Shown in pieces: positions 1 through 9,151 of a stretch of 64,000 nucleotides of DNA. The position numbers and the translations under genes are program-made. Origin of the DNA: Streptomyces dioscori (GTDB lineage: Bacteria; Actinomycetota; Actinomycetes; Streptomycetales; Streptomycetaceae); contig NZ_KZ679042.1 of assembly GCF_003024195.1 (NCBI RefSeq), positions 310,001 through 374,000 of the forward strand, written 5' to 3'. The notes beneath the pieces are model-generated. The model made no database searches. It was not told the DNA's origin and was given only the letters and a program-made list of their open reading frames with translations. Each line of letters starts with the position of its first letter. Within the stretch, counting starts at the first letter, position 1.

Positions 1-153
1 GGCGTGAATCTGGCGCAATCGAGTGTTGCCATTCCGTTTCGACGCGCCGAGCCTGGGTGGCGCGGGAGCGCTCCCACAGCACAGCGAAGCACTCCCGCAC
101 CCGGTGCACACACGGTGCACACCCGAAGAGAACTCATCCGAGAGGGGCACACC

Positions 154-819
154 TTGACTTGTCATGCACGCGCCATACGATCGCGCGCGACCCTCGTCCT
201 GAGCCTGTTCGCCGCCGCGCTGCTCTGTCTGATCCCCTGGAGCGCACCGGCCCACGCCCATGGCTCGGTGGTCGACCCGGCGTCCCGCAACTACGGCTGC
301 TGGCTCCGCTGGGGAAGCGACTTCCAGAATCCCGCCATGGCGCAGGAGGACCCCATGTGCTGGCAGGCCTGGCAGGCGGACCCGAACGCCATGTGGAACT
401 GGAACGGGCTGTACCGCAACGGTTCCGCCGGGAACTTCGAGGCGGTCGTCCCCGACGGGCAGCTGTGCAGCGGCGGCCGGACCGAGGGCGGCCGCTACAA
501 CTCCCTCGACACCGTGGGCGCCTGGAGGACGACGGACATCGGCGGCAACTTCACCGTGAAGCTGTACGACCAGGCCAGCCACGGCGCCGACTACTTCCTC
601 GTCTATGTCTCCCGCCAGGGCTTCGACCCCGCAACCCAACCGCTGACCTGGGACGACCTCCAACTGGTCGCCCGGACGGGCACGTACGCCCCCAGTCAGA
701 ACTACGCCATCGACGTGAGCACTTCGGGCCTCAGTGGCCGCCATGTCGTCTACACGATCTGGCAGGCGTCGCACATGGACCAGACGTACTTCCTGTGCAG
801 TGATGTGAACTTCCGCTGA
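154..819 (+). CDS. Secreted AA10 lytic polysaccharide monooxygenase (chitin/cellulose-active)
   Basis: A copper-dependent enzyme that oxidatively cleaves crystalline chitin or cellulose outside the cell. The TTG at 154 is preceded by a GAGAGGGG ribosome-binding site and gives a 221-residue protein with a clean signal peptide (hydrophobic core about residues 12-32) cleaved after APAHA. Cleavage leaves His36 as the mature N-terminus, which is required for the histidine brace. The second brace histidine is probably His143 in QASHGADYF. The C-terminal TYFLCSDVNF supplies the axial Phe and a conserved Cys. The reading frame is open from position 4, but that start would bury the signal peptide behind 50 extra residues. 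There is no carbohydrate-binding module, so this is a single-domain AA10. Substrate (chitin or cellulose) cannot be decided by eye. Confidence 0.92.
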   Translation: MTCHARAIRSRATLVLSLFAAALLCLIPWSAPAHAHGSVVDPASRNYGCWLRWGSDFQNPAMAQEDPMCWQAWQADPNAMWNWNGLYRNGSAGNFEAVVPDGQLCSGGRTEGGRYNSLDTVGAWRTTDIGGNFTVKLYDQASHGADYFLVYVSRQGFDPATQPLTWDDLQLVARTGTYAPSQNYAIDVSTSGLSGRHVVYTIWQASHMDQTYFLCSDVNFR

Positions 820-850
820 GGACGACCGTCCGGGAGTGGCCGCCGCACCC

Positions 851-2053
851 TCACCGCGTCTGCTGCAGCGGCAGGCACAGGTGGAGTTCGTAACCGCCGT
901 CGGCGGCGGGGCCCGCGATGACGGTGCCGCCCAGCAGCTCGGCTCTCTGGCGCAGACCGGCCAGGCCGTGATGGGCCCCGGGCAGCAGCAGGGCGGGCCG
1001 GGTGGGCGCGGTGTTGGTGACGGCGGCCCGTACCGTCCCCTCGGCGAGCTGTATACGGATGGCGGCCCTGGCGCCGGGGGCGTGCTTGCGGACATTGGTG
1101 AGGGCCTCCTGCACGGTGCGGTAGACGGCGCGCTGGATGGTCGCGGGCAGGGCGTCCGGCAGGTCGGTGTGCAGCTCGGTCTCGATACCGCTGGTGTCGA
1201 CCAGCCGCTGCAGATCGGCCAGGGACGGCTGCGGGGTCAGTTCCGTGGGGCGGCTGCCGGCGGCGCGCAGCACGCTCACCATGTGCCGCAGTTCCTCCAG
1301 GGTCTGCACGCTCAGCCGTCTGATGGTGGCCGCGGCCTCCCGCGCCATCGGTTCCTGGCTGCCCACCTGCAGCGCTCCCGCACGGACCGCGATCAGACTG
1401 ACCTGGTGGGAGACCACGTCGTGCATCTCCCGGGCCAGTTGCGCGCGCTCCTTGGCCAGCACGCTCTGGGCCAGCAGTTCGCGTCCGTGCTCGCGTGCCT
1501 GCGAGATCTCGGCCAGCCGCAGCGACAGTTCACGGCGGGCCTGGACGAGTTGACCGAGGAAGACGGGCGCCGCCGCGGTGGCCAGGCTGTAGGTGACGTT
1601 GATCAGGTCGGACGAGTCGGAGAAGTCGGCGAACGTCGGTGAGGGCCACATCCACCAGGTGATGTCACAGGCGGCGAACATCAGTGCGCAGACCACCAGG
1701 AGCACCCGGCTGCGGCTCAGCGAGGCGAGCGCGTACAGCGCGGCCAGGGTGGCGAACACCGCGTCGCTGACGAGGGTCGCGGGCAGGGCGCACAGGAAGG
1801 CCGGCAGCGGAAGACGGCGGCGCAGCGACAGCGCGGCCGTGGCCAGCAGCGCGGCGGCTCTGCGCTGCGGTTCGTCGTCCTCGATGTGCACCCAGATGTC
1901 CAGCAGGGAGATGCCGATGAGCAGGGCGTCCATCACGGGGCCCGGCACGCGCCGGGCCGCGACCCATCTCCGTGGGCGCGTGGCACACTTCGCCCAGTCC
2001 TCCGGGTGCGTGGCGGAGTGCGGACGACGTCCCTCGTGCGCGCGGGATTTCAC
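851..2053 (-). CDS. Sensor histidine kinase (HisKA_3/NarL-type), partner of the adjacent LuxR regulator
   Basis: A membrane histidine kinase of 400 residues that should phosphorylate the response regulator encoded just upstream. Several hydrophobic segments span about residues 41-165. They are followed by a dimerisation/phosphoacceptor helix with REMHDVVSHQ (phosphorylated His211) and a C-terminal HATPase domain with an N-box (NVRKHAPGA) and a G-box (HHGLAGLRQR). There is no large extracytoplasmic sensor, as in the intramembrane-sensing DUF4118-like kinases common in actinomycetes. The GTG start at 2053 overlaps the stop of the regulator (GTGA), so translation is probably coupled. The frame stays open far upstream, but only as a shadow of the regulator gene. 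Confidence 0.9.
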   Translation of the reverse strand: MKSRAHEGRRPHSATHPEDWAKCATRPRRWVAARRVPGPVMDALLIGISLLDIWVHIEDDEPQRRAAALLATAALSLRRRLPLPAFLCALPATLVSDAVFATLAALYALASLSRSRVLLVVCALMFAACDITWWMWPSPTFADFSDSSDLINVTYSLATAAAPVFLGQLVQARRELSLRLAEISQAREHGRELLAQSVLAKERAQLAREMHDVVSHQVSLIAVRAGALQVGSQEPMAREAAATIRRLSVQTLEELRHMVSVLRAAGSRPTELTPQPSLADLQRLVDTSGIETELHTDLPDALPATIQRAVYRTVQEALTNVRKHAPGARAAIRIQLAEGTVRAAVTNTAPTRPALLLPGAHHGLAGLRQRAELLGGTVIAGPAADGGYELHLCLPLQQTR

Positions 2054-2715
2054 CCTTCCTCCTGGACGCTCGGCGGTTTGAGCAGCCCCGCGCGTTCGGC
2101 CAGCAGGGCGGCCTGGACCCGGCTGCCCACGCGGAGTTTGGCCAGTAGGGCACTCACATGATCCTTGACCGTGCCCGTGCTCAGGTGCAGTTGGGCGGCG
2201 ATGGCGGCGTTGGGCAGCCCTTCCGCGATGAGGATCAGGACGGCCTTCTCGCGTCCGGTGAGCTGGGCGACGCGGCGCAGGGCGGCCTGCTGGGGGCCGT
2301 TGTCGAGATAGCCGTTCACGACGGTGCGGGTGATGGAGGAGGACAGCACGACTCCGCCCTGCGCCAGCGTGCGTACCAGCACGGGCAGTTGTACGGGGTC
2401 GGTGTCCTTCAGCAGGAAACCGGACGCTCCCGAGCGCAGGGCGGCGGCCACGTACTCGTCCATGTCGAACGTCGTGAGCATCGCCACCACCGGCGCCGCC
2501 GGCAGAAGCCGCAACTGGGCCAGCACGCTCAGCCCGTCCACGTCCGGCATCCGGATGTCCAGCAGCACCACGTCGGGCGTCAACCGCCGTGCGGCCGCCA
2601 CCGCCTGGCCGCCGACGACCGCTCCGACCACCTCGATGTCGTCGGCCGTGGACAGGATGTGCTCGAAGCCCGTGCGGATCAACGCTTCGTCGTCGACCAC
2701 CAGTACGCGAATCAC
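2050..2715 (-). CDS. LuxR/NarL-family response regulator
   Basis: A DNA-binding response regulator of 221 residues. The GTG start at 2715 (protein begins VIRVLVVDDEALIRTGF) has AGGGG six bases upstream. The receiver domain has the acidic pocket VVDDE, the phosphoacceptor Asp in VVLLDIRMPD, the switch Thr in LTTFD and the Lys in GFLLKDTD. The C-terminal LuxR helix-turn-helix contains LTGREKAVLILIAEGLPNAAIA and the recognition helix STGTVKDHV. It is the first gene of a two-gene operon with the kinase, and it is divergent from the DUF418-like membrane protein, a plausible target. Confidence 0.92.
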   Translation of the reverse strand: MIRVLVVDDEALIRTGFEHILSTADDIEVVGAVVGGQAVAAARRLTPDVVLLDIRMPDVDGLSVLAQLRLLPAAPVVAMLTTFDMDEYVAAALRSGASGFLLKDTDPVQLPVLVRTLAQGGVVLSSSITRTVVNGYLDNGPQQAALRRVAQLTGREKAVLILIAEGLPNAAIAAQLHLSTGTVKDHVSALLAKLRVGSRVQAALLAERAGLLKPPSVQEEG

Positions 2716-2890
2716 GTGCGCCCCTATCGACGTGGACCGCTTGAGGTTTCGTACCACGCGGGAGACTGCCCGGGGGTTCCTTCGGTGACGTTTCCGGCTG
2801 GGCGACGGAGGGCTTCCAGCCGGTCGGCTGGACGATGGCGGCCACTTGCCGGATGGGCCCGGACCGGTCTGCGACGTCAGCCTGAAACCC

Positions 2891-4135
2891 ATGACACACG
2901 ACGCGCCTTCAGCCTCCGCACCGGCCCTTCCACCGCCGGTCCCGCGGCCGAGCCGGCCGGCCGGCGTCCCCCTCACGCCTTCAGCCGGCCGGCTCATCGG
3001 TCTGGATCTCGCCCGCGGCCTGGCGGTCTTCGGCATGTACGCCGCCCATGTGGGCCCCGAGCCGACCGTGGGCGGGCCGGTGGGCTTCCTCGCCGAGCTG
3101 GCCCGCGGCCGGTCCTCCGCCCTGTTCGCGCTGCTCGCCGGATTCTCCCTCGTCCTGATCACCGGCCGCCCGCAACCGCACACCGGCCGGGCCGGACGGC
3201 AGGCGGTGGGCCGGATCGTGCTGCGCGCGCTCATCCTGATCGTCATGGGCTACGCGCTCACCGCCCTGGACACCGACGTCGAGGTCATCCTCGCCTTCTA
3301 CGGGCTGATCTTCCTGCTCGTCCTGCCGCTGTACCGGCTGCACGCCCGTACCCTGGCGCTGCTCGCCGCCGCGAGCGCCCTGCTCATGCCTTTGCTGCTG
3401 TACGTGATCCAGCAGGCGATCTACGGCGGCGACTGGGCCGACACGGTCGTCGCGGCGGATCCTCTGGCGCGCGTCAGCGACACCGACGGCCTGCTCGAAC
3501 TGCTGTTCACCGGCGAGTATCCGGCGCTCACCTGGATGCCGTTCATGATCGCGGGCATGGCGCTCGCCCGCCTCGATCTCGGCCAGGCCCGGACCCGTAC
3601 CCGGCTGGCCCTGACCGGCGGCGGGCTGGCCGTGCTCGGCTACGGGGGCTCCTGGCTGGCCCTGCACCTCGTCCCGGGCGCCCTCACCACGATCGCCGCG
3701 GCCACGGACGGCGGCGGGGCGGCCTCGGCCTGGTGGTCGGACAGCGTCGGCTACCTCATCGACGACACCCCGGCCGTGTGGCTGCTGGTCGGCGCGCCCC
3801 ACAGCCAGACCACGTTCTCCGTACTGGGCAACACCGGGGCCGCCCTGCTCGTGGTGGCCGCCTGCGTCTCCGTCGCCGCCCGGATGCCGCGTCTGACCCG
3901 GCTGGTCCGGCCGGTCGCCGCCGTCGGCATGATCGCGTTGACCGCCTACGTCGCGCACATCCTCGCCGTGTACGAGGTCGGCATGGAGGAGGAGCCCGGT
4001 CCGGCCCTGGTCGCGCTGCTCTCCTTCGTCGCGGCGGCCACCCTGCTGGCGACCGTCTGGACGCGGTACTTCCGCCGCGGTCCGCTGGAGTACGTGCTGT
4101 ACCGCGCCACCCGCATCACGCGTCACATCAGGTAA
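2891..4135 (+). CDS. DUF418/HGSNAT-type multi-pass membrane protein (putative acyltransferase-like)
   Basis: An integral membrane protein of about 414 residues with roughly ten hydrophobic segments. After a proline-rich cytoplasmic N-terminus comes GRLIGLDLARGLAVFGMYAAHVGP, the signature first helix of the DUF418/DUF1624 (heparan-alpha-glucosaminide N-acetyltransferase-like) superfamily; another family-like segment is FVAAATLLATVWTRYFRRGPLEYVLY near the C-terminus. Members are thought to move acyl groups across membranes, but the substrate is unknown. The frame opens at an ATG at 2846; I prefer 2891, which starts closer to the conserved region, though neither has a strong Shine-Dalgarno sequence. 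It is divergent from the two-component system at 851-2715. Confidence 0.8.
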   Translation: MTHDAPSASAPALPPPVPRPSRPAGVPLTPSAGRLIGLDLARGLAVFGMYAAHVGPEPTVGGPVGFLAELARGRSSALFALLAGFSLVLITGRPQPHTGRAGRQAVGRIVLRALILIVMGYALTALDTDVEVILAFYGLIFLLVLPLYRLHARTLALLAAASALLMPLLLYVIQQAIYGGDWADTVVAADPLARVSDTDGLLELLFTGEYPALTWMPFMIAGMALARLDLGQARTRTRLALTGGGLAVLGYGGSWLALHLVPGALTTIAAATDGGGAASAWWSDSVGYLIDDTPAVWLLVGAPHSQTTFSVLGNTGAALLVVAACVSVAARMPRLTRLVRPVAAVGMIALTAYVAHILAVYEVGMEEEPGPALVALLSFVAAATLLATVWTRYFRRGPLEYVLYRATRITRHIR

Positions 4136-4147
4136 CACCCGTTACAA

Positions 4148-4165
4148 CCGGCCAGGTTCGGCCGG
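4148..4165 (+). terminator. Possible hairpin terminator after the DUF418-like gene
   Basis: CCGGCC at 4148-4153 pairs with GGCCGG at 4160-4165 across a six-base loop, 12 bases after the stop codon. There is no U-tract, which is usual for actinomycete terminators. The stem is short, so this is weak. Confidence 0.3.
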
Positions 4166-4269
4166 GCCGGGGACGCGACCGGATACGGCGGCCAAGGTGA
4201 CGGCATCGAAGATCACTCGTTTGACCGTACTGACAGTTCTTCCTCGTCCCCCGAAAGAGCTAAGCGATC

Positions 4270-6303
4270 ATGTTTGTGCGCTGGCAGACACCCTCGGACA
4301 GCGACCTGCGTGTGCTCGATGTGCGGCGCGCGGAAGCCGCGCTCATGGAGCACTACGCGCGGCTGGTCCGGCTGGTCTACGTCACCCTCCCCCGCTCGCC
4401 GGGCCGCCACCGGCGGGTCCTCGCCGCCCACGGCCTCGTCCAGCGGGCGCTCCCCCACCGCGAGCGCGCCATACCGGCCCGGCGCCGCACGGGCGACAGC
4501 CGGGACGCGGCCCCGGACGAGTACGGGGCCCTGCGGACGTCCGTACTGCGGGCGGCCATGGCCCAGGACGCGCGGCGCGGTCCGTTCCCCCGGTCGTGGG
4601 GGCGGTGGGCGGGGCGCCCCGCGCTGCCGGCGGTGTGGGGGCTGCGGGTCTTCCCCCAGTCGGGTGGCGCCGAGGAACTGCTGCTGGACCGTGCCCTCGC
4701 GCAGGCCGGCTGGCCGGTGCGGGCGGCCGTCGCGCTGCTCGTCCTGGAGAAGCTGTCCGTGGACGAGGCGGCTGCCGTCCTGCGTGACACGGGCGTGGCC
4801 GAGCCCGGCGACGCCCTCCGGGCCGCCCGGCTGCTGGTCGACGGGAGCGGCCCGCACCCCTCGGTCACCGGCGGCGGCACAGGTACGGCGGAGACAGCCA
4901 CCGGAGCTGGGCCGGCGACGGTGACCGGCGGCTCCGGCACCCCCGTGTCCGCCCTGCTCGCGCCGGAGTTCGACCCCTGTCTGCTGCACGCACGGCCGAC
5001 CGATCTGCTGCGCCGCAGACACCGGATGCGCACGGCCGTGACCGGCGCCCTGCTGGCCGCGTGCGTCGGAGCCGCCTCCCTCTCCCTGACGGGCGACAGC
5101 GGTGTCCCCGCCGAGAGCGGAGGCCCATGGACGGCGTCGAAGGCGACGGACGCCGCGCTGCTGCGCCACACGCCCGCCGCCGTCTGGGCGGACACCGCCC
5201 GCGTCGACTTCACGGCCTGGCCCGCCCGCGGCGCACGGACCGGCGACCGGGCGCTGCTGGAGCGTGCTCTGCGGGCCTGGTCGGACCCGTCCTGGCGGGG
5301 ACGGCGGTCACAGGAGGCGGGAGCGGCGTCCACCGGTACGGGCCGGGCGCCGCATCTGCTGTTCGCCGACGACGTCGACGGACGCGCGGTCGTCGTCCTG
5401 CACGACGACCTGACCACCGTGCGCTACAGCGAACCGCTGGACGGCGACGGCGCACCCGAGCTGGTGTCCGCCCTCACGGACGGCGCCGGCGTGACGACCG
5501 CCGCCGCGGTCGTCGTCTCCCGCACCCCCGAGACCGTCCGGATGCTGCTGGCGCCGTGGATCGCCGAGGCGGGCACCCGCGATCTGCTGGCGCCCGACAC
5601 GCCCGCCCGGGAGGTGTCCCGTTCCCGCACGGGTCTCACCGAGCCCCTGCCGGTGCCGTCGGCCGGCGGCGACTGCCGTGCCTGGCCCGTCGTGCAACTG
5701 CGGTCCTCGACCCGCATCGTGGAGAAGCACGCGTTCCTGCTCACCGACCTCGGCGGTCTCTCACCCGTCCATCTGACCTACATGCCGCCGCCGGAGCCGG
5801 GTGAGCGTCCGCGCCCGCCCCGGGAGGCCACCGGCCCTGACGCGCTGCGGGGCTGGGCACGCACCGCCTGCCGGCTGGACGGCATGCGCGGCCAGGGGGT
5901 GCGCGCGGTGAACCACTGGGTCTTCGCCCGGCAGGATCTGCCCGAGCGCGCCGGACGGGCCACCTGGGTCTGTGCCCGTGCCGACACCTGGCGCGGCCCC
6001 GGCCGCGTGGAGTACCTCTTCCTCGGCCCCGGCACCGGACCCGCCCGCTCCGCCGGTGTCCGCGCGAACACCGCCGAGTGCAGCCGGTTCGGCCAGCACG
6101 TGCTGGCCGACGTCGACTGGCGGGCCCCTTCCGGATCCTCGTACCTGCTGGCCGCCGGGAGCAGGTCCGTCGGCAGCATCGAGGCGTCGGGGCCGCTGCG
6201 CGCCGAGGCCGACGGACGCTTCCTCGCCGTCCGTGCGCCGAAGAACACCGACGCGAAGGTCGTCGGACAGCTCCCCGAGCGGGCCGAGGTCCGGGCGCCC
6301 TGA
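4270..6303 (+). CDS. Single-pass membrane protein with ECF-sigma-like N-terminal region
   Basis: A 677-residue protein of unknown function. Residues 1-200 resemble an ECF sigma factor: a region-2-like helical stretch (about 15-65, with EHYARLVRLVYVTLP and AHGLVQRALP) and a region-4-like stretch (about 145-195, AGWPVRAAVALLVLEKLSVDEAA). A low-complexity Thr/Gly linker and one membrane helix follow at about residues 255-275 (TAVTGALLAACVGAASLSL). The remaining ~400 residues would lie outside the cell and contain several Cys (DCRAWPVV, RTACRLDG, TWVCARADTW, NTAECSRFG). Membrane-bound proteins with degenerate sigma-like cytoplasmic parts occur in Streptomyces; whether this one binds RNA polymerase is unknown. 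The gene is convergent with the MarR gene. Confidence 0.75.
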   Translation: MFVRWQTPSDSDLRVLDVRRAEAALMEHYARLVRLVYVTLPRSPGRHRRVLAAHGLVQRALPHRERAIPARRRTGDSRDAAPDEYGALRTSVLRAAMAQDARRGPFPRSWGRWAGRPALPAVWGLRVFPQSGGAEELLLDRALAQAGWPVRAAVALLVLEKLSVDEAAAVLRDTGVAEPGDALRAARLLVDGSGPHPSVTGGGTGTAETATGAGPATVTGGSGTPVSALLAPEFDPCLLHARPTDLLRRRHRMRTAVTGALLAACVGAASLSLTGDSGVPAESGGPWTASKATDAALLRHTPAAVWADTARVDFTAWPARGARTGDRALLERALRAWSDPSWRGRRSQEAGAASTGTGRAPHLLFADDVDGRAVVVLHDDLTTVRYSEPLDGDGAPELVSALTDGAGVTTAAAVVVSRTPETVRMLLAPWIAEAGTRDLLAPDTPAREVSRSRTGLTEPLPVPSAGGDCRAWPVVQLRSSTRIVEKHAFLLTDLGGLSPVHLTYMPPPEPGERPRPPREATGPDALRGWARTACRLDGMRGQGVRAVNHWVFARQDLPERAGRATWVCARADTWRGPGRVEYLFLGPGTGPARSAGVRANTAECSRFGQHVLADVDWRAPSGSSYLLAAGSRSVGSIEASGPLRAEADGRFLAVRAPKNTDAKVVGQLPERAEVRAP

Positions 6304-6319
6304 CGCGGCGGGCGCCCGG
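6291..6319. terminator. Bidirectional hairpin terminator between convergent genes
   Basis: CCGGGCGCCC (6291-6300) and GGGCGCCCGG (6310-6319) form a perfect 10-bp stem with a nine-base loop. The loop holds the stop codon of the sigma-like membrane protein, and the 3' arm ends at the edge of the MarR stop codon. A symmetrical stem between convergent genes fits shared termination. Confidence 0.6.
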
Positions 6320-6799
6320 TCAGCGCTCGTTGCTCAGCTCACTGTTGAGGGCATGGAGGAAGTCGGCGATCGTCTCCAGCTGCTCGGGGGTGAACTTCTG
6401 GCGCGCGGCCTCCGTGCTGCGCGCCAGAGGGCTGAAGTACTCACGGGCGAGCGCACGGGCACCCGCGTTGTAGGTGAGGTGGACCACCCTGCGGTCGGCG
6501 CTCTCGCGGGTGCGGCTGATGTGTCCCGCGCGTTCGAGCCTGTCCAGGCAGGCCGTGACGGCTCCGGAGGTGAGGTCGAGGCGCTCCCGCAGACGCGAGG
6601 GCGTCATCGGCTCCCCGTCGGTCGCCGAGGCGTCCAGGATCGCGGCCAGCGCGTGGACGTCCGTGGCATGCAGCTCGTTGGCCTGGGCAAACGAATGGGC
6701 GATCCGGTTGAACTCGCTGTTCAGCGCACGCAGCAGGACGGCGTAGGCCTGGAGATCACTGGCGGGGCCCTCAGGGCGGTCCGAACTGTTGGGCTGCAT
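6320..6799 (-). CDS. MarR-family transcriptional regulator
   Basis: A 159-residue winged-helix repressor-type protein. It has an N-terminal dimerisation helix, the helix-turn-helix MTPSRLRERLDLTSGAVTACLDRLERAGHI and the wing SRTRESADRRVVHLTYNAGA, all typical of MarR. It is divergent from the MMPL exporter, with 120 bases between the starts, and the interval contains a perfect 15-bp palindrome (6817-6831). The usual arrangement is a ligand-relieved repressor controlling itself and the neighbouring exporter. Confidence 0.92.
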   Translation of the reverse strand: MQPNSSDRPEGPASDLQAYAVLLRALNSEFNRIAHSFAQANELHATDVHALAAILDASATDGEPMTPSRLRERLDLTSGAVTACLDRLERAGHISRTRESADRRVVHLTYNAGARALAREYFSPLARSTEAARQKFTPEQLETIADFLHALNSELSNER

Positions 6800-6816
6800 G
6801 GGACAAGGATAATATC

Positions 6817-6831
6817 TCTCAACGGTTGAGA
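6817..6831. promoter_or_regulatory. Palindromic MarR operator candidate
   Basis: TCTCAACGGTTGAGA is a perfect palindrome around a central G, 18 bases upstream of the MarR start. A related imperfect element, TCTC-TTT-GAGA, lies at 6837-6847 and merges into AGATATCT at 6845-6852. Two similar half-site pairs between a MarR gene and its divergent exporter suggest binding by the MarR protein, which is inferred. Confidence 0.6.
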
Positions 6832-6919
6832 TACTTTCTCTTTGAGATATCTTTGCCCTCGACCCCTGTCTGGCCCCTGTCCTGCGCCACGCCTGTTGGG
6901 AAAGCTCTTGAGAAAGTCC

Positions 6920-8995
6920 ATGAACACCGCGCGTCGACCCGCCCGATGGCTGGTCCCCCTTGTGCTCGTCGTCGTCTGGCTCGGTCTCGGCGGGGCGTTC
7001 GGCTCCTACGCGGGCAAGCTCGGCGACGTGTCGACGAACGACCAGGCGGCCTTCCTGCCGCAGAACGCCGAGTCGACCAAGGTCATCGAGCAGCAGAAGG
7101 CCTTCGCCGAACGGGAGACCCTGCCCGCCGTACTCGTCTGGACCGCCGACGGCGGCGGTGAGGTCTCCACGGCCCAGCAGGACTCCGCGACCCGGATCCT
7201 GGAGTCCCTCGCCGACATGGAGGGCGTCGAGAGCAGGCCCTCACCGGCCTTGCGCGCGCAGGACGGAGCCGCGCTGCAGGGCGTGGTCCCGCTGCGCCCG
7301 GATCTCGGGGAGAAGCTGACCGAGGTGCTGGACGAACTGGAGCGGGCCGCGGCGGACGTCTCCGGGACCCGCGTCCAGATCGCCGGACCCGCGGCCACGC
7401 AGGGGGACCTCGGCGAGGCCTTCGCGGGCATCGACGGGATCCTGCTGGGCGTGGCCCTGGTGGCCGTGCTGCTCATCCTGCTGCTGGTGTACCGCAGCGT
7501 CCTGCTGCCCTTCATGATCATCATCAGTGCCGTCTTCGCCCTCGGCATCGCCTGCGCCATCGTCTATGTGCTGGCCGACCACGACATCGTGCGCGTGGAC
7601 GGCCAGGTGCAGGGCATCCTCTCGATCCTGGTGATCGGCGCCGCCACCGACTACGCCCTCCTGCTGACGGCGCGTTTCCGTGAGGAACTCGCGCGCAGCG
7701 ACGACCGTTTCCAGGCCGCGTGGAAGGCACTGCGCGACTCCTTCGGCGCGATCACCGCCAGCGCCGCGACCGTGGCCCTGGGGCTGCTCGCCCTGCTGCT
7801 CAGCGACCTCACCAACAACCGTGCGCTGGGGCCCGTCGGGGCGATCGGCATCGTGTGCGCCGTACTGACGACCCTGACGTTCCTGCCTGCGGTGCTCGCC
7901 CTCATGGGCAAGGTGGCCTTCTGGCCGGCCAAGCCCCGCTCGGCCGACGCGGAGACGGGCGGACACGGCATCTGGCGGCGCGTCGCCCACTGGGTCGACA
8001 CCCGCCCCCGGCGGCTCTGGATGGCCTCCGCCGCCCTGCTCGTGGCGGGTGCGGCGTTCTTCCCCGCGCTGCAGTCGAAGGGTGTGCCCCTGGACGAGCT
8101 GTTCGTCAACGACGCACCGTCCGTCGCGGCGCAGGAGACCCTCGGCAGGCACTTCCCCGGCGGCTCCGGCCAGCCCGTCGTGATCATCGCGGACGCGGAC
8201 CGGCGTACGGAGGTCACGCGCGCCGCGGCCGCGACGAAGGGGGTCGCCGAGGCGCAGGCGGTGACCTCGTCGGGCCGGCCGGGCGGTGAGCCGCTGGTCA
8301 AGGACGGCCGGGTGCGCATCGACGCCGTCCTGGACGCCGCTCCGGACAGCGACTCGGCGAAGGACACGGTGCAGAAGCTGCGCGACCGGCTGCACACGGC
8401 CGACGCCGACGCCCTGGTGGGCGGCTACACCGCGCAGCAGTACGACACACAGCGCACCGCGGAGCACGACCGGACCCTCATCATCCCTGTGGTCCTGGCG
8501 ATCATCCTGCTCATTCTCGTCGTCCTGCTGCGCTGCCTCCTGCTCCCGGTGATCCTGGTGGCCACCGTGGCGTTGAACTACCTCGCCACGCTCGGGATCG
8601 CGGGCCTGGTGTTCCGGCACGGCTTCGGCTTCTCCGGGACGGACGCCTCGGTGCCGCTGTACGGGTTCGTGTTCCTCGTGGCGCTCGGCGTCGACTACAA
8701 CATCTTCCTCATGTCACGCGTGCGGGAGGAGACCCTACAACTGGGCACGCGGCAGGGCATGTTGCGCGGACTGATCGCCACCGGCGGTGTGATCACCTCC
8801 GCGGGGGTGGTGCTGGCCGCCACCTTCGCGGCCCTGATCGTCATCCCGCTCGCGTTCCTCGCGCAGATCGCCTTCATCGTCGCCTTCGGCGTACTGCTCG
8901 ACACGATCGTGGTGCGCTCGCTGCTGGTCCCGGCCCTCGTACGGGACATCGGCCCGGCCGTCTGGTGGCCCGGCCGCCTCGCACGCCGGCCGTAA
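6920..8995 (+). CDS. MMPL/RND-family membrane exporter
   Basis: A 691-residue proton-driven exporter of the MMPL class. It has two repeats of one helix, an extracytoplasmic domain and a block of about five helices, with about 12 membrane helices in all. The family's charged motifs are present in both halves: GAATDYALLLTARFREEL and GVDYNIFLMSRVREE, containing the Asp-Tyr pair thought to relay protons. I chose the ATG at 6920 because the first membrane helix starts right after it and GAGAAAG precedes it; upstream codons of the frame lie in the operator region. The divergent MarR gene suggests that a toxic small molecule or lipid is exported under MarR control. Confidence 0.88.
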   Translation: MNTARRPARWLVPLVLVVVWLGLGGAFGSYAGKLGDVSTNDQAAFLPQNAESTKVIEQQKAFAERETLPAVLVWTADGGGEVSTAQQDSATRILESLADMEGVESRPSPALRAQDGAALQGVVPLRPDLGEKLTEVLDELERAAADVSGTRVQIAGPAATQGDLGEAFAGIDGILLGVALVAVLLILLLVYRSVLLPFMIIISAVFALGIACAIVYVLADHDIVRVDGQVQGILSILVIGAATDYALLLTARFREELARSDDRFQAAWKALRDSFGAITASAATVALGLLALLLSDLTNNRALGPVGAIGIVCAVLTTLTFLPAVLALMGKVAFWPAKPRSADAETGGHGIWRRVAHWVDTRPRRLWMASAALLVAGAAFFPALQSKGVPLDELFVNDAPSVAAQETLGRHFPGGSGQPVVIIADADRRTEVTRAAAATKGVAEAQAVTSSGRPGGEPLVKDGRVRIDAVLDAAPDSDSAKDTVQKLRDRLHTADADALVGGYTAQQYDTQRTAEHDRTLIIPVVLAIILLILVVLLRCLLLPVILVATVALNYLATLGIAGLVFRHGFGFSGTDASVPLYGFVFLVALGVDYNIFLMSRVREETLQLGTRQGMLRGLIATGGVITSAGVVLAATFAALIVIPLAFLAQIAFIVAFGVLLDTIVVRSLLVPALVRDIGPAVWWPGRLARRP

Positions 8996-9097
8996 CCGGC
9001 GCAGGCGGCGGCTGTCGGGGGCGCGGCGGTCGCGGCCCTCGGGAGCGCGGCCGTCGCGGGCGTCGGAGGCGTCGGCAGCGCGGCCGTCGGAGGCCAT

Positions 9098-9134
9098 GAA
9101 GAAGGCAAGGAGTCGTGTGCTCCTTGCCTTCTTC
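9098..9134. terminator. Strong hairpin after the MMPL gene
   Basis: GAAGAAGGCAAGGAG (9098-9112) and CTCCTTGCCTTCTTC (9120-9134) form a perfect 15-bp stem with a seven-base loop, about 100 bases after the MMPL stop. It should stop transcription before it enters the rox promoter region. The sequence before it (8996-9090) is a run of imperfect GC-rich repeats built on GTCGGAGGC and GCGGCCGTCG with no gene in it. Confidence 0.7.
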
Positions 9135-9151
9135 AAGCTATAGCGCACCGG

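Noticed and set aside
2054..2899. N-terminal extension of the first histidine kinase
   Set aside because: The frame is open but overlaps the response regulator gene entirely; the GTGA junction at 2050-2053 gives a better start.
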